Below are positions 53,711 through 63,997 of a stretch of 64,000 bases of DNA, in pieces. The translations under genes and the position numbers were made by a program. The stretch comes from Azolla caroliniana (lineage: Eukaryota > Polypodiophyta), in assembly GCA_043228905.1 (NCBI GenBank), contig JBHGNT010000012.1, positions 9,734,001-9,798,000 on the forward strand, read 5' to 3'. Every line of letters starts with the position of its first letter. Within the stretch, counting starts at the first letter, position 1. Under the pieces are notes generated by a model that worked only from the letters and a program-made list of their open reading frames with translations, was not told the origin of the DNA and did not search any database.

Positions 53711-54259
53711 TGTCGTGACTCTTGAGTAGGAAGCAGAGAGAGAGAGATGGCGATAGAGATAACGATAACGATAGAGATGGCGAGAGCGGTAGAGATAGCG
53801 ATAGTGATAGCAAAAGAGAGTGAAAGAGGGAGAGAGTGCGAGAGAGAGAAAAGTATAAGTGAGAGATAAGAAATGGGAATGCGATTATATTATGAGAAAG
53901 AAGATTACAAGGAGTAGGCTAAGGGCTAAAGACTGGTGTTGAACCGAATGAGTTGTGATGAGTGTATGGACTCTTATTTATAGGCCCTTATGGAGTATTC
54001 TAGAATGTTCTAGAATATTTTAGATATTTATGAATAATAATAATAATAAATATAATCATGAAATATTCAAGAACATTCTAGAATAATCTAGAATGTTCTA
54101 AATATCTCGTAATAACTAAACATATAATTATTATGATTACATCTCACATATGTTATTACAATGGTTAAAGTACAATATGTAAACCAAGAGGTTATGGGTT
54201 CGATTCCTGGTTCGCCAAGATGAATGTCATGATAAGCCAAGATGTATGTCTTCATGACA
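53711..54259 (-). repeat. Element E 5' LTR with promoter
   Basis: It appears identical to 48325-48873. U3 spans 54259 to about 53950, with the TATA box TATAAATA at 53982-53975 (sense). Predicted transcription start is A at 53949, leaving about 239 nt of R plus U5. The (GAGAGA)-rich part makes spurious Ser/Leu-rich ORFs. Confidence 0.95.
53939..53982 (-). promoter_or_regulatory. Element E TATA box and predicted transcription start
   Basis: TATAAATA (53982-53975, sense) precedes ATTCGGTTCAA (53949-53939). The spacing of 33 nt is normal for a plant TATA promoter, so the RNA should start at or within a base or two of the sequence that complements the primer site. Confidence 0.75.
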
Positions 54260-54682
54260 TCGTGAATCCCACGAGTTCATTGTATTTAATCAATATTTAG
54301 ATAGTAAGAGACAATTTAGATGACAAAGTCGTGAATCCCACAAATATATTATATTGGTCAATTCTTACAAAGTAATCAACAACCATATACATCTTTTTCT
54401 CCTCCTTATATAGGATGGTAGAGACTAAGCATAGCTTCCTGCTTTTTCTAAAGTGTTCATGAACACTAAATGTGCATGAGTTGCTTTTTCCACTATGCTT
54501 TTATTTCCTAAATATAGTGCTCATGCACGCTAGATGTGCACGAGTATTTTTTTATTGGTTTATATTTTTCTTGTAAATAAAGTATTCACGCACTCTAAAA
54601 ATGCATGATTTACCTTTTAATAAAGGTAGGCATAAATAAAAATCTTATACTTATTAAATCTATATTTATAATACTTATGATA

Positions 54683-54749
54683 AGTTAATACAATGGTAAA
54701 GTTGTGGTTTATTTACATGGAGGTATAGGGTTCAAATCCTGCCCTATGC
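54683..54749 (+). repeat. tRNA-like sequence
   Basis: AATACAATGGTAAAGTTGTGG followed by a B box GGTTCAAATCC (54729-54739) and GCCCTATGCATG. It resembles the tRNA-like segment of the element E LTR in layout but not in detail. Confidence 0.5.
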
Positions 54750-54819
54750 ATGTAATAAATATTCTAATATTTTCTTTTATTTATATATATGTACTTAAAT
54801 CGGATATATTATTTTACAT

Positions 54820-54851
54820 TTTTCACGTAGTGTGTGAACTACACTACGACA
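54820..54851. repeat. Hairpin motif shared with 496-526
   Basis: TTTTCACGTAGTGTG, a spacer GAACT, then ACACTACGACA; the 8-bp arms CGTAGTGT and ACACTACG pair perfectly around 7 bases. The same 32-base motif, with two substitutions, ends the insertion in element B. Confidence 0.75.
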
Positions 54852-54896
54852 CTCCGAAGTTCCCTATGCATGTTATTCGTCTTCCTCCGTAGCACT

Positions 54897-55630
54897 CTAT
54901 GATTCTCCCCTTATGTCGATTACGAGCTGTAGTGCACTTTCTTCGCTTTCCATATCACCGCGATCTTTGTCTGGTTGTTCCTCGATGTCGGTCTTGTCTA
55001 GAGTTACATAGGGTTCTTCGTCAATCCGCTTCTTGAAAATCTTCACCCGTTTCCCCACTATAGGCACCCGTAGTACTGTTCCATCCAAATCGCATAGTTG
55101 GTAAGTTCCGTTGTCGAAAACTTTCCGAACCTCGTATGGCCCGAACCACCTTTTCGCGAACTTTCGTATCGTTGCATGTTGATGATCCAGACTACTATCA
55201 TAGACAATCATCCAATCTCCTTCTTCAATCTTCCGCGGTCGTATTCGATGCTTTGTGATGAATCGGCTTTTGTTTCGGAATCGCGCTTGCTGTTGTCGGC
55301 GTGTTGCTTCCGCTATGTCTTCCGGTCTTCCCTCTAGTTGTCGTATCCGAACCGCTAGTAGTTCTTCCCGGCTCATCTCTTCCTTCCACGACAGCATTGT
55401 CCATGTCGCAATTACAGTTTCCGTCAGCATTACCGGTGCTTTTTCAGTCATGAGTTTGGCTGGCATAAAACCGGTCACGGAACTATGCATCGTACGATCC
55501 GCCCATAGTGCATACGGGAGAATTTGTGGCCAATCCTTCACCCTTCCGTCGCATGCTTTTGCAAGTGCTTTAATGATTGGACTATGTCTTCGTTCGATCT
55601 TCCCGTTGTCGTGAAGATTTTCGGCAATGG
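54897..55630 (-). pseudogene. Gypsy integrase C-terminal fragment
   Basis: About 245 residues are open: a catalytic-core end (AENLHDNGKIERRHSPIIKAL with the Glu of DDE), KDWPQILPYALWADRTMHSSVTGFMPAKLM, then RWFGPYEVRKVFDNGTYQLCDLDG (GPY/F type) and an acidic tail ending at 54897. It is cut at about 55630 by LTR G. It differs clearly from the other integrases here and I cannot place it in a plant clade. Confidence 0.8.
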
Positions 55631-56370
55631 TGTGAAAATCACATAAAACGTACAAAATCGAGTATGAATCACATAAGACAATAATAGTGAAGATAACATT
55701 TTAAATAAGTTTAATATCTAAGTACAAAATGATGGAGGTCTTCAAGAGCTTTCGAATGCACTTTATTACACGAGAAACGGACAACTAGATGTCAAGATAT
55801 GGGGGTATAAAGTTTGTGAAAGGAAAAGAGAAAACTGTGAGATATCCCACATAGGCACGACAAATACGGCTCTCATCATATATAAGGTAGAGCAAAAGCT
55901 ATTGTCTTTGTGTCTATGTGAGGAGCACACATGTTTCGGAGACTTGGGCAATTCAAGCTGACGGGGCAACGTGAGACCCAAGAGATGGACAGTGGTGTTA
56001 CCCATGTAGGACACTCCATCTAGAGACTTGGGCTATTGCGTTGAGAACTAACGTGGGACCCAAGAGATAGATGGTAAGAGTGATGTATGAAAAGGATCCA
56101 TGTATGAACTAAGAAATTAATGAGAAGAAAATTCATTGATGATATATCTGGTTTGTTAAATCAAGAGTTAGAATCTTAATCTCAATATCTCTCTCTTGGC
56201 CATATCAATCTTTCTGAATCTAAGTCAAGCGTTTAATCTTAATCTCTTTCTCTCTCCCGATCTATCCTAAATACTTTCTCGCTAAGCTTGGTGCGAACTT
56301 CGATCCTTCTAGTCCAGAACCCCAGCAGTTCCGCCTCGCGATCTGTGCCTAGTGACAGATCTTCATGACA
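55631..56370 (+). repeat. Element G 5' LTR
   Basis: About 740 bp, beginning TGTGAAAATCACATAAAACG and ending CTTCATGACA, followed by a primer site and gag on the plus strand. Two segments (about 55925-55995 and 56020-56070) share GACTTGGGC and GTGGGACCCAAGAGATG, a partial internal repeat. The left boundary is inferred from where the integrase fragment stops. No partner LTR is in the window. Confidence 0.7.
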
Positions 56371-56378
56371 TAATTAAG

Positions 56379-56394
56379 TGGTGAACCCGACGTG
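56379..56394 (+). promoter_or_regulatory. Element G primer binding site
   Basis: TGGTGAACCCGACGTG lies 8 bases after the LTR. It begins TGG as a tRNA-type site must. The matching tRNA 3' end would be CACGTCGGGTTCACCA; I do not know which tRNA that is here. Confidence 0.65.
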
Positions 56395-56442
56395 AAAGAG
56401 GCGGTAGGAAGGATCAAGTCGAGGATCAACCGATACTTGGAG

Positions 56443-57606
56443 ATGGCATCCTCAAGCAATTAAGCGGGAGAGCTCGAAAGGATGATGCTAATCGTCGAGC
56501 AAATGATGAGATCTCGGGAAAACGACACGAGTGTGGAGAAGGTTGTCGATCGTGTCGTAGAGCTCGAGGGCCAATTCGATGGAAGGAATGTTACGAATTT
56601 CCTTGACACATATAGAAGGGAGATGAATTAGAGGGACGTGTCCGAAGCACGTCAAATCACAAGCTTCAAGAGAGTTGTCATCAACAATATCCAAAGATGC
56701 GTCATCGAGCTTCAAGAAGGTAAGTCAACATGGTCTGAGTTCGAGAAAACGATACTAGTAGAGTTCGTGACTGAAGACTCAACGAGGATGACTCGACATG
56801 CCCTAATGAAGTGGATAGAGAAGAAGAATAAGAAGATGAGCGCCTCGAGGGTGTATGACGAATTCGACCAGATGTTTAGTCGTCTCCCCAACATGAACCA
56901 AGTGTTGCTTGAAGAGGACAAGAATTTGTACTTCTTGAAGGCCGTGGACATGAAGGATAGATGGGAGTTGGGGACTCTTCTCGAAGACGATACCCAAGAA
57001 AATGGGCTCGTAGCGGAGTAGATCGTGGTGAAGCGGGCATGAAATAGGCTCGACAAGCGTCGTCAGTGGGTTGATGACACCGACTTGGCGGGATCGACTG
57101 TTGCGGAGAAAACAAGACAACCGAAAGTAGTTGAGCCGCCCAAACAAAGCAGCCTGGAAGAAAAGAAGATTGATGACAACATCATCGAAGAACTGGCAAA
57201 GAAGTTTGAGGTGGTCACGCTAGCCAACATGAATCGTTGGGGGCCCAAAGGAAAAGAACCCTTTAGATGTGTGTGGTGTGATAGCATGGACCACATGAGA
57301 AGGGATTGCGCGAGCCTTCGAGAGGCAATCCAACAAAATATCGTGTACATAGATGACAACATGATCTGCTCGAGCGAGACTAGAAGACCCCTACGGGTGA
57401 ATTTCGGAAGAGGAGGAATGAAGAAAGACATGGAGGATGCCGATGCGACTCATGTGGATGTGATGCACTATGCTGCGTCGGCTGGAATAAGAGTTGGGAA
57501 AGACAGAAATGAAGCTGCGAAAGTGGGAGCCAAGTTTTGGTCTTCCATTCTTGAGTATGAGAAGATGGGGAAGGTTACATTGAACGAGGTAGAGCTTGCG
57601 GGCTGA
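56443..57606 (+). pseudogene. gag: Element G gag
   Basis: One frame from ATG 56443 with in-frame stops at about 56461, 56629, 57019, 57040 and 57604. Capsid-like part: ELEGQFDGRNVTNFLDTYRREM, LQEGKSTWSEFEKTILVEF and YDEFDQMFSRLPNMNQVLLEEDK (56865-56930). The zinc knuckle CVWCDSMDHMRRDC lies at about 57270-57311. The style is unlike the A/B/D or E Gags. Confidence 0.8.
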
Positions 57607-57915
57607 AGCGTGCAAAGCATAACCGAGTGGTCGGATCCGGTGGACGACAACACCATACTCACAGAGGTGATGTGCAACAACCATGAGGTGTTCGTCGAAG
57701 AAAAGAGAAAAAGAGATCGTGGTAGCTTTGATCGACCACGGCTCGGAGATCAACCTCATGTCAACCGACTTCTACAAAAAATGAAGATGGCCAATCAATA
57801 CAAACCACGGATGGAAGATTCGCGCGACAACAAAGTCTACGGAGGACTTGTACGGAGGTTGTCCCAATGTCAAAGTCACGATCGGGGATGTGGAGATGGA
57901 TCAACACTTCAATTG
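57607..57915 (+). pseudogene. Element G protease N-terminal part
   Basis: In a shifted frame, VVALIDHGSEINLMS (57719-57763) is an aspartic protease active site with His in place of Ser/Thr. LYGGCPNVKVTIGDVEM follows to about 57900. The element is cut at about 57915 by the tRNA-His array; RT and integrase are absent. Confidence 0.75.
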
Positions 57916-57974
57916 GATTTGAATCCATTGGGATTTGAATCATCTTTAGAAGTTGATATAGACTCCCTTTAGGT

Positions 57975-58045
57975 GTGGTTGGTGGGATTCGAGCCCAGGT
58001 CTCCACGGCCACAACGTGGAATTCTAACCACTATACCAAAACCAC
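57975..58045 (-). pseudogene. tRNA-His(GUG)-like copy 1
   Basis: The anticodon arm CCACG TTGTGGC CGTGG is intact (anticodon GUG) and the B box GGCTCGAATCC is present. The acceptor has at least one mismatch and the D arm reads TTTTGGTATAGTGG. It is probably not functional. Confidence 0.6.
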
Positions 58046-59383
58046 CGAGTTTGTGTTGCCAAATTGGAACTAAGTCTTCTCAACCGCAACATGGACTTGT
58101 AACCATTAAGTGCTAACTTCCCATGTTGCATAAATTCATAGCTACACTCTATATAACATATTAGGCAAGTCTCCATAAAGGCATCCATAAAGATGGAATT
58201 CTAATCACTAAGATTTGACTTCCTATGTGGCGTGACTAAACTCATATACACAATCTATACGATATATGATGCAAGTTTCCATAAAGCCATGACCAAATTC
58301 ATGTGCACATTCTACATGAAATAGGAGCCATGATTGCACTTGTGACAACATTGTGCAATGTGGAAAATGAAAACCAATGATATGCCAGCTTCATACCATG
58401 CCGAATTCAAAATCTAATAGTTTTCGCACATGAATGTACACTGATTTTCAGGATCTTGAATGCGATTCATGGGCAAGTCTCAACTACGACGACCTCGAAT
58501 TTTAACCATTGAGTCAATTTTTTTGTTCAAGGCCCTCCGACAACAATGTATAATGCCAAGCTCGTTGTTTGTCGAGCTTAGGTCTCCATGACCATAACGT
58601 GGACTTCTAACCACTAAATTACAACCATCAAATGCTCTTTAATTGAAAACCATCTTGGTCGGGACGAACATTTGATTGGAACCTTTCTTGGGGATGGTTG
58701 GTCGTAGTTTTTTGCTCAAATTAAATTGTTATGGTTCTTGGTATTTGCAACCAAATTCCTATCTCAAAAATCCATTGGATTTAGCAGTTTACAAGTTGAT
58801 ATAGACTCACTGTTGTTGTGATCTTGCTAGGATTCGAGCCTAGGTTTCCACGGGCACAACATGGAATTTTAGACACTAAACTACAACCACCGAGTTTCTG
58901 TTGCCAAATTGGAACAAAGTCTTCACAACTGCAACATGGAGATGTAACCACTAAGTACTGACTTCCCACGTTGCATGCATAAATTCATAGCTACACTCTA
59001 TATAACATATTAGGAAAGTGTCGATAAAGGAATCCATAAATATGGAATTCTAATCACTAAGACTTGACTTCCTATGTGGCGTCAATAAATTCATGTACAC
59101 AATCTATATGACATCTGACGCAATTCTCGATAAAGCCGTGGACAAATACATGTGCACATTCTATATGAAATACGAGCCATGATTGCACCCTACCGAATTC
59201 AAAATCTAACAATTTTCGCACGTGAATGTACAATCTAACAATCTTGGCTGGAACCTTTGTTGGGGATGGTTGGTCGTAGTTTTTTGCTGAAATTAAATTG
59301 TTATGGTTCTTGCAACCAACTTCCTATCTCAAATCCATTGGGATTCGATGCATTTTACAAGTTGATATAGAGTCACTTTTGGT

Positions 59384-59454
59384 GTGGTTGCTAGAATTCG
59401 AGCCCAGGTCTCCACAGCCACAACGTGGAATTCTAACCACTAAACTACAACCAC
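59384..59454 (-). tRNA. tRNA-His (GUG anticodon), best-preserved copy
   Basis: The 71-nt minus-strand sequence has a perfect 7-bp acceptor GTGGTTG/CAACCAC. The D arm is TAGTTTAGTGGTTA, the anticodon stem CCACG/TGTGG (one G-U) surrounds loop TTGTGGC, and the T arm CTGGG/TCTAG carries two G-U pairs. CAA lies 6-8 nt upstream. No T-run follows closely, so transcription termination is doubtful. Confidence 0.6.
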
Positions 59455-60302
59455 GGAGTTTGTGTTGCCAAATTGGAACAAAGTTTTCACAACCACAACA
59501 TGGAGTTGTAACCACTAAGTACTGCCTTCCCATGTTGCATGCATAAATTCATAGCTACACTCTATATAACATATTAGGTAAGTCTTCATAAAGGTATCCA
59601 AAAATATGGACTTCTAATCACTAAGACTTGATTTCTTATGTGGCATGAATAAATTCATGTACACAATCTACATGACATATGACGCAAGTCTCGATAAAGC
59701 CAAGGACAAATACATGTGCACATTCTATATGAAATACGAGCCAAGATTGCACTTGTGAAATTATTCTGCAATGTGGAAAATGGAAACTAATGATATTCCA
59801 ACTTCATACCCTGCCGAATTCAAAATCTAACAGTTTTCGCACGTGAATGTACATTGAATTTCGGGGACTTGAATGGGATTCATGCGCAAGTCTCGACTGT
59901 GACAACCTCGAATTTTAACCACTACGTTGGTTTTTTTGCTCAAATTAATTATTATGGTTGTTTGCATTTGCAAACACAAATCCATGTACATATTCGATAC
60001 GTAATATGGGTCAAGGCCCTCCGACAACAATGTATAATGCCAAGCTCATTGTTTGTCGAGCTTAGGTCTCCATGACCATATCGTGGACTTCTAACCACTA
60101 AAGTATAACCATCCAATGCTTTTCAATTGAAAACAATCTTGGTTGGGATGAAGAATTGAAAGGAACCTTTGTTGGGGATGGTTGGTCGTTGTTTTTTGCT
60201 CAAATTAAATTGTTATGGCTCTTGGTATTTGCAACCAACTTCCTATTTGAAATCCATTGGGATTCGAAGTATATTACAAGTTGATATAGACTCACTTTTG
60301 GT

Positions 60303-60373
60303 TTGGTTGCTGGGATTCGAGCCCAGGTCTCCACGGCCACAAAGTGGAATTCTAGCCACTAAACTATAACCAC
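60303..60373 (-). pseudogene. tRNA-His(GUG)-like copy 4
   Basis: The T arm CTGGGCTCGAATCCCAG is perfect. The anticodon loop is TTGTGGC, but the anticodon stem (CCACT/CGTGG) and acceptor (GTGGTTA/CAACCAA) each carry mismatches. Confidence 0.6.
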
Positions 60374-60490
60374 GGAGTTTGTGTTGCCAAATTGGAACAA
60401 AGTCTTCACAACCGCAACATGGAGTTGGAACCACTAAGTACTGACTTCTGATGTTGCATGCATAAATTTATAGCTACACTCTATATAGCA

Positions 60491-61030
60491 TATTGTGGTA
60501 TAACTATGGATCCTATCCAAGGCCCCACCTAACCTGGGTAACATTGAACACACCCAAATTAGGTCCCCAACAAGCCCCCATAATTAGAAGTGCTAATAGG
60601 AGCGGGAAAACACCCACCACGCTAAGAGTAGCCTAGAAGATGTAACTTAGAATGTAATGGAAAGGGAGCTATTTTGAGAGAATTTCACATCTTGTTGGAG
60701 AAGACGGGCAAAGAAGCCCCAACTCACAACCCCAACAACACACGCCACGATGCAACACGACAACAATAGCAGCAACACAAACTCCATGAATCCTGAATTC
60801 CTACAACAACAAACTCAAGAACATCTGCCCACATCGCCAATCGACCAACTAGTTCAGGCCCTGTCCAACATTATTTTACAAGTTAACCATACTAACGAAG
60901 CTATGTTGTCATTCCTCTCAGCACCATCCGAGCAACAATAGAATCTCCCGGACCCTCGAGTTCGCCCAAACCCATTCTCTCCGGACCCTCATGAAATAAC
61001 TACTATGTTATCCTTGTACAAAAGCGGGTC
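60491..61030 (+). other. Cassette spacer, inverted copy of 31600-32215
   Basis: It begins TGTGGTATAACTATGGATCC and runs through CCCCATAATTAGAAGTGCTA and GAAAACACCCACCACGCTAA to a small ORF and the tRNA-Leu array. Roughly nine bases in ten match the reverse complement of the first cassette by eye. Confidence 0.85.
60750..60941 (+). CDS. Hypothetical 63-residue protein, homologue of the ORF at 31592-31840
   Basis: MQHDNNSSNTNSMNPEFLQQ then SPIDQLVQALSNIILQVNHTNEAMLSFLSAPSEQQ. A stop truncates it relative to its homologue, but the frame continues after it (NLPDPRVRPNPFS). Function unknown. Confidence 0.4.
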   Translation: MQHDNNSSNTNSMNPEFLQQQTQEHLPTSPIDQLVQALSNIILQVNHTNEAMLSFLSAPSEQQ

Positions 61031-62945
61031 ATAAATTTTTTTAATTGTGTTCTTTCTTCGACCTAGTGCTTGCATTGCACATTGATGTGCTTAACATTGT
61101 TGCCCAGACACCGAAATTGACACCACTTAAAATATCACTCTCTTTCTTAACACTTTATCAAGTGTGTACTTGTTTTAATGTCATTGACACAATGAGAATT
61201 TGGCCGAGTGGTCTAAGGCGTTGGATTTAGGCTCCAATCCGATGAGGGTGTGGGTTCAAATCCCGCAATTGTCATTAGTGAATCGAAAAATTTTAGCATT
61301 ACCAAACTTTTCATGAAATATCAAATATGTTATTCTGGTACAAAAAAGGGCCATAAAAAATTGTAAGCGAGTCCTTTCTTCGATCTAATACTTGCATTGC
61401 ACGTTGATGTGCTGAACATTCTTGCCCATTGACCTAAATTGACACCACTTAAAATATAACTCTCTTTTTTAACACTATTTTGAGATTTTATCAATGGTGT
61501 ACTACTTTTGATGTCATCAACACATTGACAATTTGGCCGAGTGGTCTAAGGTGTTGGATTTAGGCTCCAATCTGAAAGGGCATGCGTTCAAATCCCACAA
61601 ATGTCATTACTGAATTAATATAATCTAGCATTACCAAACATTTCATTAAATAAGTACTACGTTATTCTTGTAGAAAATAGGGCGCAAGAAAACATTACAC
61701 AAATTCTATTCATGTATAAAATAGGGCGCTAGAAAATATTAAACACATTCCCTCTTACATCTAGTGCTTGCATTGCACATTGATATGCTTAATATTGTTG
61801 CCCAGTGAGAACTTCACTCTCTATTTTAACACTCTTTTACAAATTGACACCACTTCAAATATCACTCTCTTATACAATTTTATGAATGATGTACTTCTTT
61901 TGATGCCATCACCTTAATGACAATTCAACCGAGTGGTTTAAGTTGTTGGATTTAGGCTTCAATTTGAGAGGGTGTGGGTTTAAATCGCATTGTTGTCATT
62001 AGCGAATTGAAAAAATCTAGCATTGCCAAACTTTTCATGAAATAACAACTATGTTAATCTTGTATAAAAGAGGGCCATAAAAAATTCTAAGTGTGCCCTT
62101 TCTTCGACCTAATACTTGCGTTGCACATTGATGTGCTGAACATTGTTGCCCATTGACTTAAATTGACACCACTTATTATAGAACTCTCTTTTTTAACACT
62201 ATTTTGCAATTTTATAAATGGTGTACCTCTTTTGATGTCATCAACACATCGATAATTAACCCGAGTTGTCTAAGGCGTTGGATTTAGGCTCCAATTCGAA
62301 ATGACGTGCGTGCAAATCCCACAACTGTCATTAGTGAATTAAAATAATCTAGCATTACAAAAAAATAATCTACTACGTTATTCTTGGCCATAATAGGGCG
62401 CCACAAAAATTTAAACATATTCCTTCTTTGATCTAGTGCTTGCAGTGCACATTGATATGCTTAACACTATTGCATAGTGACCTAAATTGACACCACTGAA
62501 AATATCACTTTCTTTTTTAATACTCTTTGGCCACTTGATTTAAGTGTACACTTCCTTTGATATCATCAACCCATCGACAATTTGGCTGAGTGGTCTAAGG
62601 CGTTGGGTTTACGCTCCAATCCGTAAGGGTGTGGTATCTAATTCCACAATTGTCATTAGAGAATTGAATAATGTAGCATTACCAAACATTTAATGAAATA
62701 AATACTACGTTATCCTTGTACAAACAAGGGCCATAATTTTAGTACTCTTTGGCCACTTGATTTAAGTGTACACTTCCTTTGATATCATCAACCCATCGAC
62801 AATTTGCCTGAGTGGTCTAATGCGTTGGGTTTAGGCTCCAATCTGTAAGGGCGTGGTATCTAATTCCACAGTTTTCATTAGAGAATTGAAATAATGTAGC
62901 ATTACCAAACATTTAATGAAATAAATACTACGTTATCCTTGTACA
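61031..62945 (+). repeat. Tandem array of tRNA-Leu(UAG)-containing units (array 2)
   Basis: Six cores on the plus strand: 61194-61273, 61527-61605, 61919-61997, 62251-62329, 62576-62654 and 62798-62876. Spacings are 333, 392, 332, 325 and 222 bp. The flanks match array 1 in reverse. The copy at 62576 has TTTACGC in the anticodon loop. The last two share a box duplicated with its flank (TGGCCACTTGATTTAAGTGT twice). Confidence 0.9.
61194..61273 (+). tRNA. tRNA-Leu (UAG anticodon), near-intact copy
   Basis: 80 nt; acceptor GAGAATT/AATTGTC with one mismatch. The anticodon arm TTGGA TTTAGGC TCCAA is perfect, and the T arm GTGGG/CCCGC has one G-U pair. It is probably a pseudogene or weak gene. Confidence 0.5.
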
Positions 62946-63406
62946 TGTTAATCCTAGGGCCGGACAACAGCCTAACATAGGGTGTCCACTTACGACACTT
63001 CACCAAAGGGTGGTACGGCAGAATGACTTATGACACAAAGCTTAATTAGACCTTAATTGGTTACTTAGCAATCCGTAATTAACACGCGTAAGATATAACA
63101 TTGAATACAGAACGGTAATCAACACTGGAAGATTAAGACAATAAGCTCTATTAATTATCCGCTCTCGATTACATTATAACCGGGCCTTTATATAGGTCTC
63201 CGGTGCGAAATACAAAACGGTGCCAAACGGCACCTTTACAGGATTGGTCCGGATCCGGATCGGCATACTGATTCCGGTCCGTCCGTCCACATCTTCTCAT
63301 ATATTACTATAAATTTTAAGACTACTAATTACAACAGTTCCCGAATAAACTATTCCTTTCACACTCTGGTTTGGACCTCCTTAAGCCTTCTTGCCAGCCG
63401 GTAACA
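62946..63406 (-). repeat. Element D 3' LTR
   Basis: 461 bp, TGTTAATCC at the left and GCCGGTAACA at the right (plus strand). It aligns in reverse with the D2 LTR (33992-34441). The TATA box CTATATAAAGG (sense) lies near 63185-63195. The rest of the element extends beyond the window. Confidence 0.9.
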
Positions 63407-63460
63407 CATGGCACGCCCGTGGGACAGTACCTTGTACGTCGAACCCATTATCCGGCCCTT

Positions 63461-63997
63461 TTACGCTTCGTCCAAAATGTCCAGAATGCTTTGCTCAAAA
63501 ATTTCCAATGGCTTGTCGGGAATCTGTTGTTGCTGTTGTGGCTGTTGCTGTTGCTGTTGTTGTTCCGTTTGTGGTTGCGGCTGCTGCTCCGTTTGTGCCT
63601 TCTCCGTTTGGGGTTGCGGCTTCGTTTGTCGTTGTGGCACCGGCGTTTCCTGCGTTGGTTCCTCCGTCGGAGTTGTTTCTGGCTGACTGACCATGGCCTA
63701 GTCCCCGTCTGGTCCTAGTCCCGACAACGTTTCCTCATCACTAAGGTTGACCGTTGTCGCCTTTCTCGCTTTTTCTTCCCGCAACCGAAACCGCTCATAG
63801 CTCTCAAACTGGATTTGAGCCTCCAGCCGATCGTCGTCCAGTTGAGCTACGAGCTGTCGGACCTGTACCAATTGTTCATCCGCCAGGGCTATGAAATCTT
63901 CGGCCAGCTCATCCCTTATGATGGTGAAGTCCTCTGATGTCAGCGTATAACAGTCGTCGCCCTCCTTCGGCCAGTTTTCCACGTCCGCCCTAAGCAA
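63461..63997 (-). pseudogene. Element D accessory ORF, C-terminal part
   Basis: Conserved block LRADVENWPKEGDDCYTLTSEDF and IIRDELAEDFIALADEQLVQVRQL (63996-63850), then a charged helix. After a stop near 63696, a Gln/Pro/Thr-rich tail (runs of Gln at 63570-63520) ends SILDILDEA (63461). It is homologous to 36337-36900 and 14690-15193. It runs off the right edge. Confidence 0.7.

Larger units (their letters stand above)
48325..54259 (-). mobile_element. Chromovirus element E, structurally intact
   Basis: Ty3/gypsy chromovirus with two 549-bp LTRs (48325-48873 and 53711-54259) that I read as identical, flanked by a perfect TCGTG duplication (48320-48324 and 54260-54264). Gag (375 residues) and Pol (about 1,220 residues) are open, in overlapping frames with a -1 shift. 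Pol ends in a chromodomain, which in this group steers integration to chromatin. It uses self-priming rather than a tRNA (see the primer-site entry). It is the only autonomous-looking element here and the most recent insertion. Confidence 0.97.
54265..54896. other. AT-rich non-coding stretch right of element E
   Basis: No ORF of note. It repeats CGTGAATCCCAC (54262 and 54331), has palindromic pairs such as GTTCATGAACACTAAATGTG and GCTCATGCACGCTAGATGTG (54450-54545), a tRNA-like segment (54683-54749), and the hairpin at 54820-54851 shared with 496-526. Confidence 0.6.
57916..60490 (-). repeat. Tandem array of tRNA-His(GUG)-containing units
   Basis: Four main units start near 57916, 58755, 59325 and 60240. 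Each carries a tRNA-His-like core on the minus strand (57975-58045, 58816-58890, 59384-59454, 60303-60373), the flank GTTTGTGTTGCCAAATTGGA, and a second decayed tRNA-like part (CAACATGGAGTTGTAACCAC). Two further degenerate His-like cores lie at 58573-58629 and 60055-60113. The units are 560-920 bp and share long stretches, for example ATAGCTACACTCTATATAAC. Confidence 0.85.

Noticed and set aside
53547-53813. Ser/Leu-rich ORFs in element E LTRs (also 48230-48427)
   Set aside because: They come from the GA-rich repeats of the LTR and occur in both copies; no protein character.
57916-60490. Functional tRNA-His gene cluster
   Set aside because: Only one copy has an intact acceptor, and no close T-run terminators follow; kept as tRNA-derived repeats with one candidate gene.
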